Positions 41,515 through 51,177 are shown, counted from the stretch's first letter. The stretch is DNA of 64,000 nucleotides from Janthinobacterium lividum PAMC 25724 (GCA_000242815.2 AHHB01000021.1:124001-188000); one strand, 5' to 3'. The notes: generated from the sequence alone by a model not told the origin. Translations and numbers: made by a program.

Positions 41515-41958
41515 ATGCATGCAGCACACAGGCAGAACCTTGCGGCAACACGCGATGCGCGTGGTTTTACCTTGCTCGAATTGTTGGTCGTGATCGTGAT
41601 CATCGGCTTGCTGGCGGCCTATGTCGGCCCCAAATATTTTGCCCAGTTGGGCAAATCGGAAGTGACAGTGGCCAAGGCGCAGATCGAGGCGTTTGAAAAA
41701 TCCCTCGATACCTATCGCCTCGACGTAGGGCGCTATCCCACCACGGAAGAGGGCCTTGCCGCGCTGCTGGCCGCGCCGCCCGCCGCCGGCACGCGCTGGA
41801 ATGGCCCCTACCTGAAAAAGGCCGTGCCACTCGACCCGTGGGGCCATGCCTATCAATATCGCGCGCCCGGCAGCAAGGGCGAATATGACATCGTTTCGAT
41901 GGGCAAAGATGGCCAACCTAGCGGCAGCGGCGACAATGCCGACATCAGCTCGCAGTAA
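41515..41958 (+). CDS. gspG: Major pseudopilin GspG
   Basis: 147 residues. The prepilin leader is followed by G-FTLLELLVVIVIIGLLAAY with Glu at +5. The C-terminal globular part has the GspG signature: KSLDTYRLDVGRYPTTEEGL, GPYLKKAVPLDPWG, YQYRAPGSKGEYDIVSMG and a final SGDNADISS, the calcium-site loop. It would polymerise into the pseudopilus after cleavage by a prepilin peptidase, which is not encoded in this window. It is the first gene of a nine- to ten-gene operon; gspF follows after 38 bases. Confidence 0.93.
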   Translation: MHAAHRQNLAATRDARGFTLLELLVVIVIIGLLAAYVGPKYFAQLGKSEVTVAKAQIEAFEKSLDTYRLDVGRYPTTEEGLAALLAAPPAAGTRWNGPYLKKAVPLDPWGHAYQYRAPGSKGEYDIVSMGKDGQPSGSGDNADISSQ

Positions 41959-41996
41959 GGCCTGCGCGCTTACTCTTTCTCCACGGACAAGCCATC

Positions 41997-43202
41997 ATGC
42001 AGTTTGAAGTACGCGCGCTTTCTACGGACCAGGCAGTTGCTAGCTTGCACACCTGCGTGATCGACGGCCGCGACGAGGCCGACGCGCGCCGCCAGGCCGA
42101 AGCGCGCGGTTTGTTCGTCAGCGCCATCCGTCCTGTGCGGGCCACGCCGTTCAGCGCTGCCGGTCGCCGGCGCGCGCGTGCCTTGCCACTGCTGCTGTTC
42201 AGCCAGGAGTTGCTGGCGCTGTTGCAAGCGGGCCTGGGCATCGTCGAGGCGCTGGAAGCCTTGCTGGAAAAGGAAGCGTCACCGTCCACGCGCAGCGTGC
42301 TCACGCGCCTGCTGGAAGGCTTGCGCGAAGGCAAGCGCTTTTCCGCCGCATTGGCCGAGCAGGCCGAACTGTTTCCCCCTTTGTATATCGGCATCGTCAA
42401 GGCGGCCGAGGGCACGAGCGACTTGCCGCGCGCGCTGTCGCGCTATATCGACTACCAGCAGCGCATCGATACGGTGCGCGGCAAGATCGTCAGCGCCGCT
42501 ATCTATCCCGCCATCCTGCTCGCTGTGGGCGGCGGCGTCAGTGCCTTCCTGATCAGCTACGTGGTGCCCCGTTTTGCCGAGGTCTACCAGGGCGCGGGAC
42601 GCAATTTGCCGTGGATGTCGCAAGTCATGCTCAGCTGGGGCCAGTTCGTCACCGAACATGGTGTACTGCTGTTGCTGGGGCTGGTGCTCGCCGGCAGCGC
42701 TTTGTCCATGGCCGTGCGGCGCGTGCTGCGCCATGGCGGCGTGGCGCGCCTGCTGGCGACACTGCCCGGCATCGGCGAGCGCGTGCGCATTTATGAGCTG
42801 TCACGCCTGTACCTGACCCTGGGCATGCTGGCCGAAGGCGGCATCACCATCGTGCAGGCGATCGCCACCGTGCAGGCCATGGTTTCGCCTGGCATGCAGG
42901 CATCCTTGCAGCGCGCGCGCGGCGATATCGAGGCGGGCCAGCCGCTATCGTCGGCGTTTGAACAGCATCAATTGACGACGCCCATTTCCCTGCGCATGCT
43001 GCGCGTGGGCGAGCGCACGGGAGACATGGGGCCCATGCTGACGCAGTCAGCCGCCTTCTATGACGGCGAAATCAGCCGCTGGATCGACCGTTTCACGCGT
43101 ACTTTCGAACCCTTGCTGATGGCGGCCATTGGCCTGGTCGTGGGCGCCATCGTGATCCTGCTATACATGCCCATCTTTGACCTTGCCGGCGACATTTCAT
43201 GA
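41997..43202 (+). CDS. gspF: Type II secretion inner-membrane platform protein GspF
   Basis: 401 residues. Two repeats of the T2SSF domain, the first at LLFSQELLALLQAGLGIVEA and the second at YELSRLYLTLGMLAEGGITI. Three membrane helices: about 165-185 (AIYPAILLAVGGGVSAFLIS), about 215-235 and near the C-terminus (LLMAAIGLVVGAIVILLYMP). It organises the assembly platform around the ATPase. The N-terminal 60 residues (LHTCVIDGRDEADARRQAEA) match the GspF start. The last bases overlap gspE (ATGA). Confidence 0.92.
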   Translation: MQFEVRALSTDQAVASLHTCVIDGRDEADARRQAEARGLFVSAIRPVRATPFSAAGRRRARALPLLLFSQELLALLQAGLGIVEALEALLEKEASPSTRSVLTRLLEGLREGKRFSAALAEQAELFPPLYIGIVKAAEGTSDLPRALSRYIDYQQRIDTVRGKIVSAAIYPAILLAVGGGVSAFLISYVVPRFAEVYQGAGRNLPWMSQVMLSWGQFVTEHGVLLLLGLVLAGSALSMAVRRVLRHGGVARLLATLPGIGERVRIYELSRLYLTLGMLAEGGITIVQAIATVQAMVSPGMQASLQRARGDIEAGQPLSSAFEQHQLTTPISLRMLRVGERTGDMGPMLTQSAAFYDGEISRWIDRFTRTFEPLLMAAIGLVVGAIVILLYMPIFDLAGDIS

Positions 43203-44895
43203 TGCAAACTGATTCCGCGCCCGTCGTGGCCATCGACGCTGCGCTGCTGCAGCGCGCCCGCTCCCTGAGCCGGCAATCGAAGCGTAGCCTGGTGGAGGAA
43301 TTGCAGCAGCTGAGCGGCATCGAGGTGCGCGCCGTGGTGCGCGAACTGGCGCGTCCGTTTGGCCTGGGCGTGCTGGAAACGGCCGACATGCTGGCCCATG
43401 CACCTGCGTTCGACTTGCTGCCGCTGTCGCAGGCGCTGGCGCGCCACTGCGTGCTGCTGCGCGCCGCCGACGGCCAGCTGGTGGGTGTGATCGCCGACCC
43501 ATTTGACCTTGACCTGCAAACCTGGCTCAGTACGCGCGCCGGGCTGGGCGCCTTGAACGTGCGCCTGGCGCTGCAGGCTGACATCGGCGCCTACCTGTCA
43601 AAGCAGGAAGAGTCGGCGCGCGCCGTCGATAGCCTGCTGCCGGGCGCCGCCACTGACGCGCGGCGCGATGGCAAAACGGCGGCCGTGCTGTCGTTCGCCA
43701 GCGTGTCGGAAGCGGCCAGCCCCGCCGTCAAGCTGGTCAATTCGACGCTATACGACGCTTTGAAGGCCGGTGCTTCCGACATCCACCTGGAGAGCACGGC
43801 CGGCGGCCTGGCCGTCAAGTACCGCGTCGACGGCGTGCTCGATCACGCCACCGCCGTCAATGGCATCGAAGTGGCCGAGCACATCATCTCGCGCCTGAAA
43901 GTGCTGGCCGAACTCGATATCGCCGAGCGCCGCGTACCGCAGGACGGCAGCTTCCGCGTCGAGGCGGGCGGGCGCGAAATCGATTTGCGCGTCTCCATCA
44001 TGCCCAGCATCCATGGCGAGGATGCCGTCATCCGCATCCTCGACAAGCGCGCCATGATCGAGGCGTATGGCGCCCTGACACTGGAGGCGCTGGGCTTTGA
44101 TGCGGCGTCGCTGGAAGCGCTGCGCGCGCTGGCGCAAGAAGCCTATGGCATGCTGCTCGTCACCGGCCCCACGGGTTCGGGCAAGACGACGACCTTGTAT
44201 GCGGCGCTGACGGAAATCCACAACGGGCGCGAAAAGATCATCACCATCGAAGACCCCGTCGAATACCAACTGCCCGGCATTTTGCAAATCCCCGTGAATG
44301 AAAAGAAGGGGCTGACCTTCGCCAAGGGCTTGCGCTCCATCCTGCGCCACGATCCCGACAAGATCATGGTGGGCGAGATCCGCGACCGCGAGACGGCGGA
44401 AATCGCCGTACAGTCGGCCCTCACGGGCCATTTGGTGCTCACCACCGTGCATGCGAATAAGTCTTCGACGTTTTCGGCCGGTTTACCCACATGGGCATCG
44501 ATCCGTACGCGTTCGTCTCGGCCCTGAACGGCATCTGGGCGCAGCGCCTGATCCGCACCAACTGTCCCCATTGCGCCACCGACTACACGCCCGACGATCT
44601 GGAACTGGCCAGCGTGGGCCTGGCGCGCGCCGACGTGGCAGGCTATCAGTTCAAGCAGGGCAAGGGGTGCGGCGACTGCCGCGGCACCGGTTACAAAGGG
44701 CGCCGCTCGATTGCCGAAATCCTCGTGCTGACCGATGAAATCCGCGAATTGATCGTCGATAAAAAGCCGATCCGCCAGATCAAGGCGGCCGCGTATGCGA
44801 ACGGTACGCGCAGCCTGCGCCTGGCGGCGCTGGAACTGGTCAGACGGGGCGCCACCACTATCACGGAAATCAAGAGGGTCACCCTGCATGCGTAG
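43199..44895 (+). pseudogene. gspE: Secretion ATPase GspE, frameshifted near 44460
   Basis: The first frame (43199 onward) carries the N-terminal domain and the ATPase core: Walker A GPTGSGKTT, the Asp box TIEDPVEYQLPG, Walker B IMVGEIRDRETAE and the His box TGHLVLTTVHAN. At that point the frame is lost and ends at 44527. The continuation lies in another frame: DVFGRFTHMGIDPYAFVSAL, then the zinc-binding CPHC and CGDCRGTGYKGR, to TAG 44893-44895. Adding one base between 44460 and 44461 restores HANN-VFDVFGRFTHM and a 565-residue GspE. As given, no functional ATPase would be made, which would disable the system, unless the base was missed in sequencing. Confidence 0.9.
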
Positions 44896-45718
44896 AGGCA
44901 TAGGAGAAGGACTGCGCCTGGGCGTGGCGGTGGGCAGCATGAGCCTGTGGCGCAGCAGCCGCTGGCGCTCGCCGGCCTGGACCTTGCTGGGTGAGGCGGC
45001 GTATGCGCCGGACGACACGCTGCATGGCGATTTTGCCGCCCTGGGACAGGCGCTGGCGCAGTTGCTGGACCGGCTGCTGCCGGCGGGGCAGTGCGCGCGC
45101 TGGCCATTGTCCGTGGTGCTTGACGACGCCTTTGCGCGCCTGTGGCGAGTGGACATGCCGCAAGGTGCCGCGCGTCTGAGCGACATCGAGGCGGCCGCCG
45201 CGCTGCGCTTTCAGTCGCTGTATGGCGATGCCCCCGGCCTGTGGCACAGCAGCAGTGCCTGGGATGCGCGTGCGCCGTTCTTCTGTGCCGTGCCGCGTGC
45301 GCTGCTGGCGCAGTTGACGCATGTGGCGGCCGCACGCAAGCTGGCCCTGATTTTTATTACACCGCAATTCGTGCGCCACTGGAACCGCTGGCATGGCGCG
45401 TTGAAGCCGGGCGCCTGGTTTGGCCAGTTGCAGGACAATATCTTGACCCTGGGCATGCGTCACGATGGGCATTTGTGTGCCGTGCGTGCGCTGCCCGTGC
45501 CGCCTGGCGTGGGCGGTGATTGGCTGCTGCAGACGCTGGCGCGCGAAGCGCTGCTGCATGGCGTGATCGCGCCCGCGCTGCTGCAGCTATGCGGCGCGCC
45601 GCCAGCGGGCTGGCTGGCACCGGTGGGAGCGTTCCACTGTCAGGTACTGTCCACGCCAGACGGGGACGGCGCCTTGTCGCCGGCGGCCCGGCTGGCCCGC
45701 AGCGCAGGTGCCGCATGA
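44888..45718 (+). CDS. Unrecognised protein in the GspL/PilM position of the secretion operon
   Basis: 276 residues, no membrane helix seen. ATG 44888 overlaps the gspE stop by eight bases. The sequence includes LSVVLDDAFARLWRVDMPQG, AAAALRFQSLYGDAP and GMRHDGHLCAVRALP, with strand-helix alternation that could be an actin-like fold as in PilM/GspL cytoplasmic domains; the actin ATP-binding motifs are not evident. Its place directly before PilN- and PilO-like genes supports that role. Ala/Leu/Arg-rich composition makes weak matches unreliable. Confidence 0.65.
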   Translation: MRRGIGEGLRLGVAVGSMSLWRSSRWRSPAWTLLGEAAYAPDDTLHGDFAALGQALAQLLDRLLPAGQCARWPLSVVLDDAFARLWRVDMPQGAARLSDIEAAAALRFQSLYGDAPGLWHSSSAWDARAPFFCAVPRALLAQLTHVAAARKLALIFITPQFVRHWNRWHGALKPGAWFGQLQDNILTLGMRHDGHLCAVRALPVPPGVGGDWLLQTLAREALLHGVIAPALLQLCGAPPAGWLAPVGAFHCQVLSTPDGDGALSPAARLARSAGAA

Positions 45719-46263
45719 CGCGCCTCGATATCGATTTCGCGCCACCAAGCTGGCGCCGCAGCCTGTACCGCGTGCCTGCGTGGGCGTGGTTTGCAGGTGC
45801 GCTGGGCGTGGCGCTGAGCGTCACGGCGGCGTACAGCTGCAGCGCCGCGCTGCAGCGCCAGGCGGCAAGCGAGGCACGCTGGCGCCTGGCGCAGCAACGC
45901 GTGATGGCAGCGACGCAGCGGCCGGCGCCTGCATCGCAAGTGCTGATTGCGCCAGCGCAGGCGGCGGCCGTGAATGCGGCCATCCTGCAATTGAACCTGC
46001 CGTGGCGCGACCTGCAGGATGCGCTGGCGAGCGCCACGCCGCCCGCCATCGCGCTGCTGGCGCTGGAGCCGGATGCGCGCAAGCGCGTGCTGAAGATTAC
46101 GGCCGAGACGACTGGCAGCGACGCCATGGTGGCTTACATCGCGCAATTGAAGCAGCAGGAACTGTTCGGCGAGCGCGTGCAACTGCTACGCCATGAAATC
46201 AACGCGCTCGATCCACATCAACCCTTGCGCTTCCAATTAGAAGCGCGCTGGGGCATGCCATGA
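45715..46263 (+). CDS. PilN-like inner-membrane assembly protein
   Basis: 182 residues. A short cytoplasmic start (MTRLDIDFAPPSWRRS) contains the IDFAP-type pattern resembling the PilN cytoplasmic motif. It is followed by one membrane helix (AWFAGALGVALSVTAAYSCS, about 26-45) and a periplasmic coiled-coil and ferredoxin-like domain (LPWRDLQDALASATPPAIAL, VYIAQLKQQE-like region). Overlaps the flanking genes by four bases on each side. PilN/PilO pairs link the cytoplasmic ring to the secretin in type IV pili; GspL/GspM do so in type II secretion. Confidence 0.75.
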   Translation: MTRLDIDFAPPSWRRSLYRVPAWAWFAGALGVALSVTAAYSCSAALQRQAASEARWRLAQQRVMAATQRPAPASQVLIAPAQAAAVNAAILQLNLPWRDLQDALASATPPAIALLALEPDARKRVLKITAETTGSDAMVAYIAQLKQQELFGERVQLLRHEINALDPHQPLRFQLEARWGMP

Positions 46264-46853
46264 TAGCCATCGAGATCAATCTCTTGCGCCTGCGCGCGCA
46301 ACTGCTGTTGCGCCGCCTGGGCGCGCCCGCCTGTCTGGCCGTGGCCTTGCTTGCGCTGGGCGCGGCCGCTTGGGTCTGGGCCTGGCAGCAGCGCGCCATG
46401 GCGGCGCAACTCGAGGCGCGGCCGTTGCCGCAGCCGTCGCTGGCCGTGGCGACTGCAGCGGCGGCGGCGCCGGCGACGGCCAGCGAAAACATGGCACGCT
46501 TTTATGCCGCCCTGGGACAGCAGCGTCATGCGGAGCAGCAGGTCAAGCAACTGTTTGACCTGGCTGCGAAGAATGGCCTGGTGCTGGCGCAGGGAGAATA
46601 TAAAAGTGGCTACGACAAGGCCAGCCGCGTCACCACCTGGCAGGTGACCTTGCCGCTCAAGGGCAGCTATACGGCCGTATGGCAGTTCGCGCTGCAGGCG
46701 TTGCGTGCCATGCCCTTCGCTTCGCTCGACGAACTGAGTTTTCGCCGCGAACAGATCGCCGACACGCAGCTCGAAGCGCGCCTGCGCCTGACCTTTTATC
46801 TGGCCGATACGCTGGCCGATACGCTGTCCGACAGCGTGGGAGAGGCACCATGA
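46260..46853 (+). CDS. PilO-like inner-membrane assembly protein
   Basis: 197 residues: one N-terminal membrane helix (CLAVALLALGAAAWVWAWQQ, about 25-45), an Ala-rich linker and a periplasmic ferredoxin-like domain (HAEQQVKQLFDLAAKNGLVL, TTWQVTLPLKGSYTAVWQFA, ASLDELSFRREQI). Single-helix topology and position directly after the PilN-like gene suggest a PilO/GspM counterpart. The C-terminus has a repeated DTLADTLSD segment (LADTLADTLSDSVGE). Four-base overlaps at both ends show tight coupling. Confidence 0.75.
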   Translation: MIAIEINLLRLRAQLLLRRLGAPACLAVALLALGAAAWVWAWQQRAMAAQLEARPLPQPSLAVATAAAAAPATASENMARFYAALGQQRHAEQQVKQLFDLAAKNGLVLAQGEYKSGYDKASRVTTWQVTLPLKGSYTAVWQFALQALRAMPFASLDELSFRREQIADTQLEARLRLTFYLADTLADTLSDSVGEAP

Positions 46854-47374
46854 CGCCGCGCCATGGTCTCATGCTCGCCGGCGTGCTGGGCGCCGGCGCC
46901 TTGCTGCTGTTCGGCGAGCGCCAGCCCGTGGCCGAGGTGGCCGAGGCGGTGGAGCGGGCCGTCGCGCCCGCGCGCCATGCCGGCGGCAGGGCGCAGGCGG
47001 CGCAGCCGGCCATCCTGGTGCTGCTGCCGCGCAGCGAGGTGGCGGGCGAGGATGGCGACACCTTTGGCGGCGCCAATGGCGTCTTCCAGAGCCAGGACTG
47101 GAATCCGCCGCCGCCGAAAATGGCGCTGACGGCTGCGCCACCACCACCGCCGCCGCCGATGGCGCCGCCGCTGCCCTTCGTCTACCTGGGCAAGGCGGCC
47201 GCCGACGGCGCCTGGGAAGTGTTTTTGTCGCGCGCCGACAAGACGTATATCGTGCGCGCCAATACCGTCATCGATGGCGCTTACAAGGTCGTGACGATCG
47301 CGCCGCCCGTCATGACACTCACCTATCTGCCGTTGAACCAGGTTCAGCAGCTTAACATTGGAGTACTCGATTGA
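46850..47374 (+). CDS. PilP/GspC-like periplasmic protein
   Basis: 174 residues. A membrane segment (GLMLAGVLGAGALLLFGERQ) is followed by an Ala-rich linker and a run of prolines (PPPPPPPMAPPLPF, about 100-113), then a small beta domain: FVYLGKAAADGAWEVFLSRA, KTYIVRANTVIDGAYKV. The pattern of a linker followed by an HR/PilP-type domain that docks on the secretin N0 domain suggests a GspC/PilP counterpart. The stop overlaps the start of the secretin gene (TGATG). Homologues in related genomes are sometimes labelled as secretion-system X proteins. Confidence 0.65.
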   Translation: MTPRHGLMLAGVLGAGALLLFGERQPVAEVAEAVERAVAPARHAGGRAQAAQPAILVLLPRSEVAGEDGDTFGGANGVFQSQDWNPPPPKMALTAAPPPPPPPMAPPLPFVYLGKAAADGAWEVFLSRADKTYIVRANTVIDGAYKVVTIAPPVMTLTYLPLNQVQQLNIGVLD

Positions 47375-49413
47375 TGTCTCGTTCCTTTTCATCTGCGCCT
47401 TTGCTGGCGCTGCTGGTGCTGCTGTCGGGCTGCGCGGGGCAGCAGGCTTACCGCGACGGGCGCGAGCTGATTGCGCAAGATCACATCGCGGCCGGCCTGC
47501 AAAAGCTGCAAGAAGCGCTGCGGCAAGACCCCGGCAACGCGCAATACCGCAGCGCCTACCTGCAGGCGCGCGAACGGGCAATCTCTAGCCGCTTGCAGCA
47601 GGCCGAGCGTCAGGCGCAGGCGGGCCAGAGCGAGCTGGCGCGCGCGGGTTTTTTGGGCGTGCTGGAAATCGATGCGCAGAACGAGCGTGCCAACAGCGGC
47701 TTGCGCGCGCTCGAGCGCGAGCAGCGCCAGGGTAAATTGCTGGCCGATGCACGCACGGCGTTTGAGGCAAAACAGTACGACCCGGCGCGCCAGCGCCTGA
47801 AGGCTATCCTCACGGAGCAGCCGCAACACGCCGGCGCGCGCGCGCTGCTGCGCGAGGTCGACGAGAAGACCGCGCCGCCCGTCGTCGAATCGGGCCTGGC
47901 CAGGTCGTACAAGCAGCCGATCACTATCGAGTTTCGCGATGCACCGTTAAAACAGGTGTTCGAGCTGATCGCGCGCCGTTCCGGCCTCAATTTTGTCTTT
48001 GATAAGGATGTCAAGGCGGACGCGAAAACCTCGATCTTCCTGAAAAACAGCACGGTGGAATCGGCCGTGTACTTCCTGCTGGTGACGAACCAGCTCGAAC
48101 AGCAGGTGATGGATGCGAACACGATCCTGATTTACCCGAACGTGGCGGCCAAGCTGAAGGAATACCAGGAGGTGCTGGTCAAGACGTTCTTCCTGGCGAA
48201 CGCGGACGCCAAGCAGGTGGCCAACACGCTTAAGACCATCCTCAAGACGCGCGACGTGGTGGCCGATGAAAAACTCAACATCGTCATCGTGCGCGACACG
48301 CCCGAGGCGATCCGCCTGGCCGAGCGCCTCATTGCGCTGCAGGACGTGCCGGAAGCGGAAGTGGTGCTGGAACTGGAAATCCTCGAAGTCAAGCGCAGCC
48401 GCCTGCTGGAACTGGGCGTGGCCTGGCCATCGAGCCTGTCGCTGACGCCGCTGAGTACCTCGGGCGGCGCCGGGCTGACCATCAACGACTTGAATAATCT
48501 GAACCAGCGCAGCATCGGCATAAGCAACTTGGCCGTGACGGCCAATGTCAATAAGACCGACGGCGACGCCAACATCCTGGCCAACCCGCGCATCCGCGTG
48601 CGCAACCGGGAAAAGGCGAAGTTTGTCATCGGCGACAGGGTGCCCGTGGTGACCACCACGATTTCGCCGGGCATGGGGGGCTTCGCTTTCGAGTCCATCA
48701 GCTACCTGGACGTGGGCCTGACGGTGAATGCCGAGCCGACCATTTATTTGAACAATGAAGTGGGGATCCGCATCTCGCTCGAAGTGAGCAACCTGGGCGC
48801 GCCGACCATCACCAAGAGCGGCTCGACCTTGTACCAGATCGGCACGCGCCAGGCCTCGACCATGCTGCAGTTGAAGGATGGCGAAAACCAGGTGCTGGCG
48901 GGCTTGATCAATAATGAAGAGCGCAGCTCGGGCAACAAGGTGCCAGGCCTGGGCGATATTCCCGTAGTGGGACGCCTGTTCGGCAGCAGCAAGGATGACA
49001 GCCAGAAGACGGAAATCGTGCTGTCGATCACGCCGCACCTGGTGCGCACGGTGCAGCGTCCGGAAGCGAATGAATCTGAATTCCCGGCCGGTACGGAGGG
49101 CAGTTTCCGTCGCCGTCCCGACATGGCGGCCAAGGCGCCCACGCAGATGCCGGGCACGTTGATCGTGCGTTCCGGCGCGTCTGCAGTGGGCATGCAGCCG
49201 GCGCCGGCGCAGCCGCTGATGGAGCCGGTCCAGCTGCCATCGAGCATACCGCAGAGCGTGCCCGCGCCGGCAGTGGCGCCATCGCCCGAGCCGGCCGCCT
49301 CGCCCCTGCCGATACCGGCAGGCCAGCCAGTGCCGTTGCAGGCGGCACCCGTACCGCTGTCATCGAGCCAGCCGGTGCCGCTGGCACCACTGGCACCACC
49401 GCCTGCCAAATGA
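47374..49413 (+). CDS. gspD: Secretin GspD-like lipoprotein with N-terminal TPR region
   Basis: 679 residues. A lipoprotein signal peptide ends LLSGC (Cys near residue 17). Residues about 20-165 are TPR-like helical repeats ([39 protein letters not shown]). N0/N1-type domains follow ([40 protein letters not shown]). The secretin beta-barrel domain lies at about 390-560, with [14 protein letters not shown] and [20 protein letters not shown], then [16 protein letters not shown]. The last 90 residues are Pro/Ala/Ser-rich. The TPR start and lipidation resemble MshL/PilQ-like secretins more than classical GspD. Confidence 0.9.
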   Translation: MSRSFSSAPLLALLVLLSGCAGQQAYRDGRELIAQDHIAAGLQKLQEALRQDPGNAQYRSAYLQARERAISSRLQQAERQAQAGQSELARAGFLGVLEIDAQNERANSGLRALEREQRQGKLLADARTAFEAKQYDPARQRLKAILTEQPQHAGARALLREVDEKTAPPVVESGLARSYKQPITIEFRDAPLKQVFELIARRSGLNFVFDKDVKADAKTSIFLKNSTVESAVYFLLVTNQLEQQVMDANTILIYPNVAAKLKEYQEVLVKTFFLANADAKQVANTLKTILKTRDVVADEKLNIVIVRDTPEAIRLAERLIALQDVPEAEVVLELEILEVKRSRLLELGVAWPSSLSLTPLSTSGGAGLTINDLNNLNQRSIGISNLAVTANVNKTDGDANILANPRIRVRNREKAKFVIGDRVPVVTTTISPGMGGFAFESISYLDVGLTVNAEPTIYLNNEVGIRISLEVSNLGAPTITKSGSTLYQIGTRQASTMLQLKDGENQVLAGLINNEERSSGNKVPGLGDIPVVGRLFGSSKDDSQKTEIVLSITPHLVRTVQRPEANESEFPAGTEGSFRRRPDMAAKAPTQMPGTLIVRSGASAVGMQPAPAQPLMEPVQLPSSIPQSVPAPAVAPSPEPAASPLPIPAGQPVPLQAAPVPLSSSQPVPLAPLAPPPAK

Positions 49414-49901
49414 GACTGGCGCGCACGCAGTGGCGAGACGGCGGCTTCAGCTTGATCGAGCTGCTGGTGACTCTGGCCATCCTGGGCGTGCTGGCCACTC
49501 TGGTGGTGCCCATCACGCAGGTGACGTTGCAGCGACGCCAGGAGCAGGAATTGCGGCGCGCACTGCGCGAGATCCGCCAGGGGCTCGATGCCTATAAACG
49601 CGCCGGCGACGAAGGCCGCATCGTGCGCTCGCCCGACGCCAGCGGCTACCCGAAAAGCCTGGAACTGTTGGTCGAGGGTGTGCCGGACCAGCGCAATCCC
49701 AAACGCAGCAAGCTGTTTTTCCTGCGTCGCCTGCCGCGCGACCCGTTCAATCCGGACGCGGGCCTGACGGATGCGCAGACTTGGGGCAAGCGCAGCTACG
49801 CCAGCGAAGCGGCAGCGCCGCGCGAGGGCGACGACGTCTACGATGTCTATTCCACGTCTGACAAGACGGGCTTGAATGACGTACCTTACCGCAAATGGTG
49901 A
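49410..49901 (+). CDS. GspG-like pseudopilin
   Basis: 163 residues. The leader [22 protein letters not shown] has the prepilin cleavage site with Glu +5. The body includes [20 protein letters not shown] and [20 protein letters not shown], with [20 protein letters not shown] at the end. This pattern fits type II secretion-like prepilins of the GspG class without the calcium loop. Start ATGA overlaps the secretin stop. Confidence 0.85.
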   Translation: MRLARTQWRDGGFSLIELLVTLAILGVLATLVVPITQVTLQRRQEQELRRALREIRQGLDAYKRAGDEGRIVRSPDASGYPKSLELLVEGVPDQRNPKRSKLFFLRRLPRDPFNPDAGLTDAQTWGKRSYASEAAAPREGDDVYDVYSTSDKTGLNDVPYRKW

Positions 49902-49904
49902 ACC

Positions 49905-50297
49905 ATGCCTGTCCATGATCGCAGCGTCCGCATGCGCGGCTTTACCCTGATCGAACTGCTGGTGGTGCTGGGCATCGTGGCTTTGCTGCTGACCCTGGCC
50001 GTGCCCCGGTATTTTCCCAGCCTCGACAAGGCCAAGGAAACTGTGCTGATCGATAACTTGCGCAATCTGCGCATGACCATCGACCAGTATCATGGCGATA
50101 CGGGCCGCTATCCCGAGTCGCTGGAGCAACTGGTGGACAAGAAATACCTGCGCGCCATGCCCATCGATCCCATCACCGATAGCGACGCCAGTTGGATCAT
50201 CGTGCCGCCACCCGACGATACGCCGGGGCGGGTGTACGACGTCAGAAGCGGCGCGCCCGGCAAGGACCGCAGTGGCACGCCATTTGCCGACTGGTAG
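49905..50297 (+). CDS. GspG-like pseudopilin, second
   Basis: 130 residues. RG-FTLIELLVVLGIVALLLTL is a standard prepilin N-terminus (Glu +5 present). The globular part has IDNLRNLRMTIDQYHGDTGR, YPESLEQLVDKKYLRAMPID and the final FADW. It resembles the upstream pseudopilin, a tandem relation. A gap of three bases separates it from the previous stop. Confidence 0.85.
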   Translation: MPVHDRSVRMRGFTLIELLVVLGIVALLLTLAVPRYFPSLDKAKETVLIDNLRNLRMTIDQYHGDTGRYPESLEQLVDKKYLRAMPIDPITDSDASWIIVPPPDDTPGRVYDVRSGAPGKDRSGTPFADW

Positions 50298-50299
50298 CG

Positions 50300-50980
50300 A
50301 TGATGCGCCGTCCGCAAGCCATCGCGCATCGCCTCCAGTGCGGCTTTACTTATCTGGGGCTGATCATACTGGTGGCCATCCTCGGCCTGGTGGGCGCGGC
50401 CGGATTGAAGATGGGTTCCCTGCTGCAGCGCCAGGCGGCGGAACAGGAATTGCTCGACATCGGCGCGCAATTTTCCGACGCTCTCTATAGTTACGCGGCC
50501 GCCACGCCGCCAGGACAGCCGCAACAGCCGCCGAATCTGGCAGCCTTGCTGCGCGATCCGCGTTTCCCCCAGGTGCGCCGGCATCTGCGCAAGCTGTTTG
50601 TCGACCCCATCACGGGGCGCGCCGAGTGGGGTCTGCTGTACCAGCCGGGCAGCAACCTCATCATAGGCGTGCATAGCCTGTCGAAGGCGACGCCATTGAA
50701 GGTCGGCAACTTCGCGCCGCGCTTTGCTGGCTTCGAGGGCAGGGTTCATTTTTCGCAGTGGCATTTCATGCTCGACCCACAAGCGCAAGCGGCCCAGGCT
50801 AGCGCAGCGGCGACCGCGCCTGGGGCGGAGTTGCCAGCGGACGCGCCTGACTTGCAGGCGCCGTCGTTGTTTTTTAGGCCTATTGCCTCACCGCAAGAAC
50901 AGTCGCCGCCAGAGCCTGCTGAGGAGCATGAATCGCTAGATTCTGCCGAAAACGTTGCCGAGCCAGCCGTTGCACCTTAA
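50300..50980 (+). CDS. Minor pseudopilin lacking Glu +5 (GspK-like feature)
   Basis: 226 residues. The hydrophobic helix follows CG-FTYLGLIILVAILGLVGAA: a possible prepilin cleavage site, but position +5 is Gly instead of Glu. In type II systems absence of Glu +5 is typical of the tip pseudopilin GspK. The rest (QRQAAEQELLDIGAQFSDAL, FVDPITGRAEWGLLYQPGSN) is globular, with an acidic/Pro-rich end (PQEQSPPEPAEEHESLDSAE). Last gene of the operon; ATGs at 50300 and 50303 are equivalent. Confidence 0.75.
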   Translation: MMRRPQAIAHRLQCGFTYLGLIILVAILGLVGAAGLKMGSLLQRQAAEQELLDIGAQFSDALYSYAAATPPGQPQQPPNLAALLRDPRFPQVRRHLRKLFVDPITGRAEWGLLYQPGSNLIIGVHSLSKATPLKVGNFAPRFAGFEGRVHFSQWHFMLDPQAQAAQASAAATAPGAELPADAPDLQAPSLFFRPIASPQEQSPPEPAEEHESLDSAENVAEPAVAP

Positions 50981-51133
50981 AAATGCAGGAAAAACCGTTA
51001 GATCTGCTGCTAACTATTTTTTCAGGGAAAGTCGTCGATTTAGGAAAATATTTCACCCAAAAAATTGTTATCTCATAAGAAACTTTGGTATGTTATTTAT
51101 AATTAATTTAATGCATTTATGCTACTATTCTTA

Positions 51134-51152
51134 ACGGTACTTTCGGTACCGT
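51134..51152. promoter_or_regulatory. Inverted repeat just upstream of the sigma-54 promoter
   Basis: ACGGTAC (51134-51140), spacer TTTCG, GTACCGT (51146-51152). It ends ten bases before the -24 element. It may be an operator; upstream DNA (51050-51130) is very AT-rich. Confidence 0.4.
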
Positions 51153-51161
51153 AAGCATTGG

Positions 51162-51177
51162 TGGCCTGCGCTTTGCA
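51162..51177 (+). promoter_or_regulatory. Sigma-54 (RpoN) promoter of a PEP-CTERM gene
   Basis: TGGCCTGCGCTTTGCA matches the -24/-12 consensus TGGCACG-N4-TTGCA at nearly all fixed positions: the GG and GC doublets are exactly ten bases apart. Transcription would start near 51188, leaving a 19-base leader that contains TTGGGGAA, a good ribosome site for ATG 51207. Confidence 0.7.
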
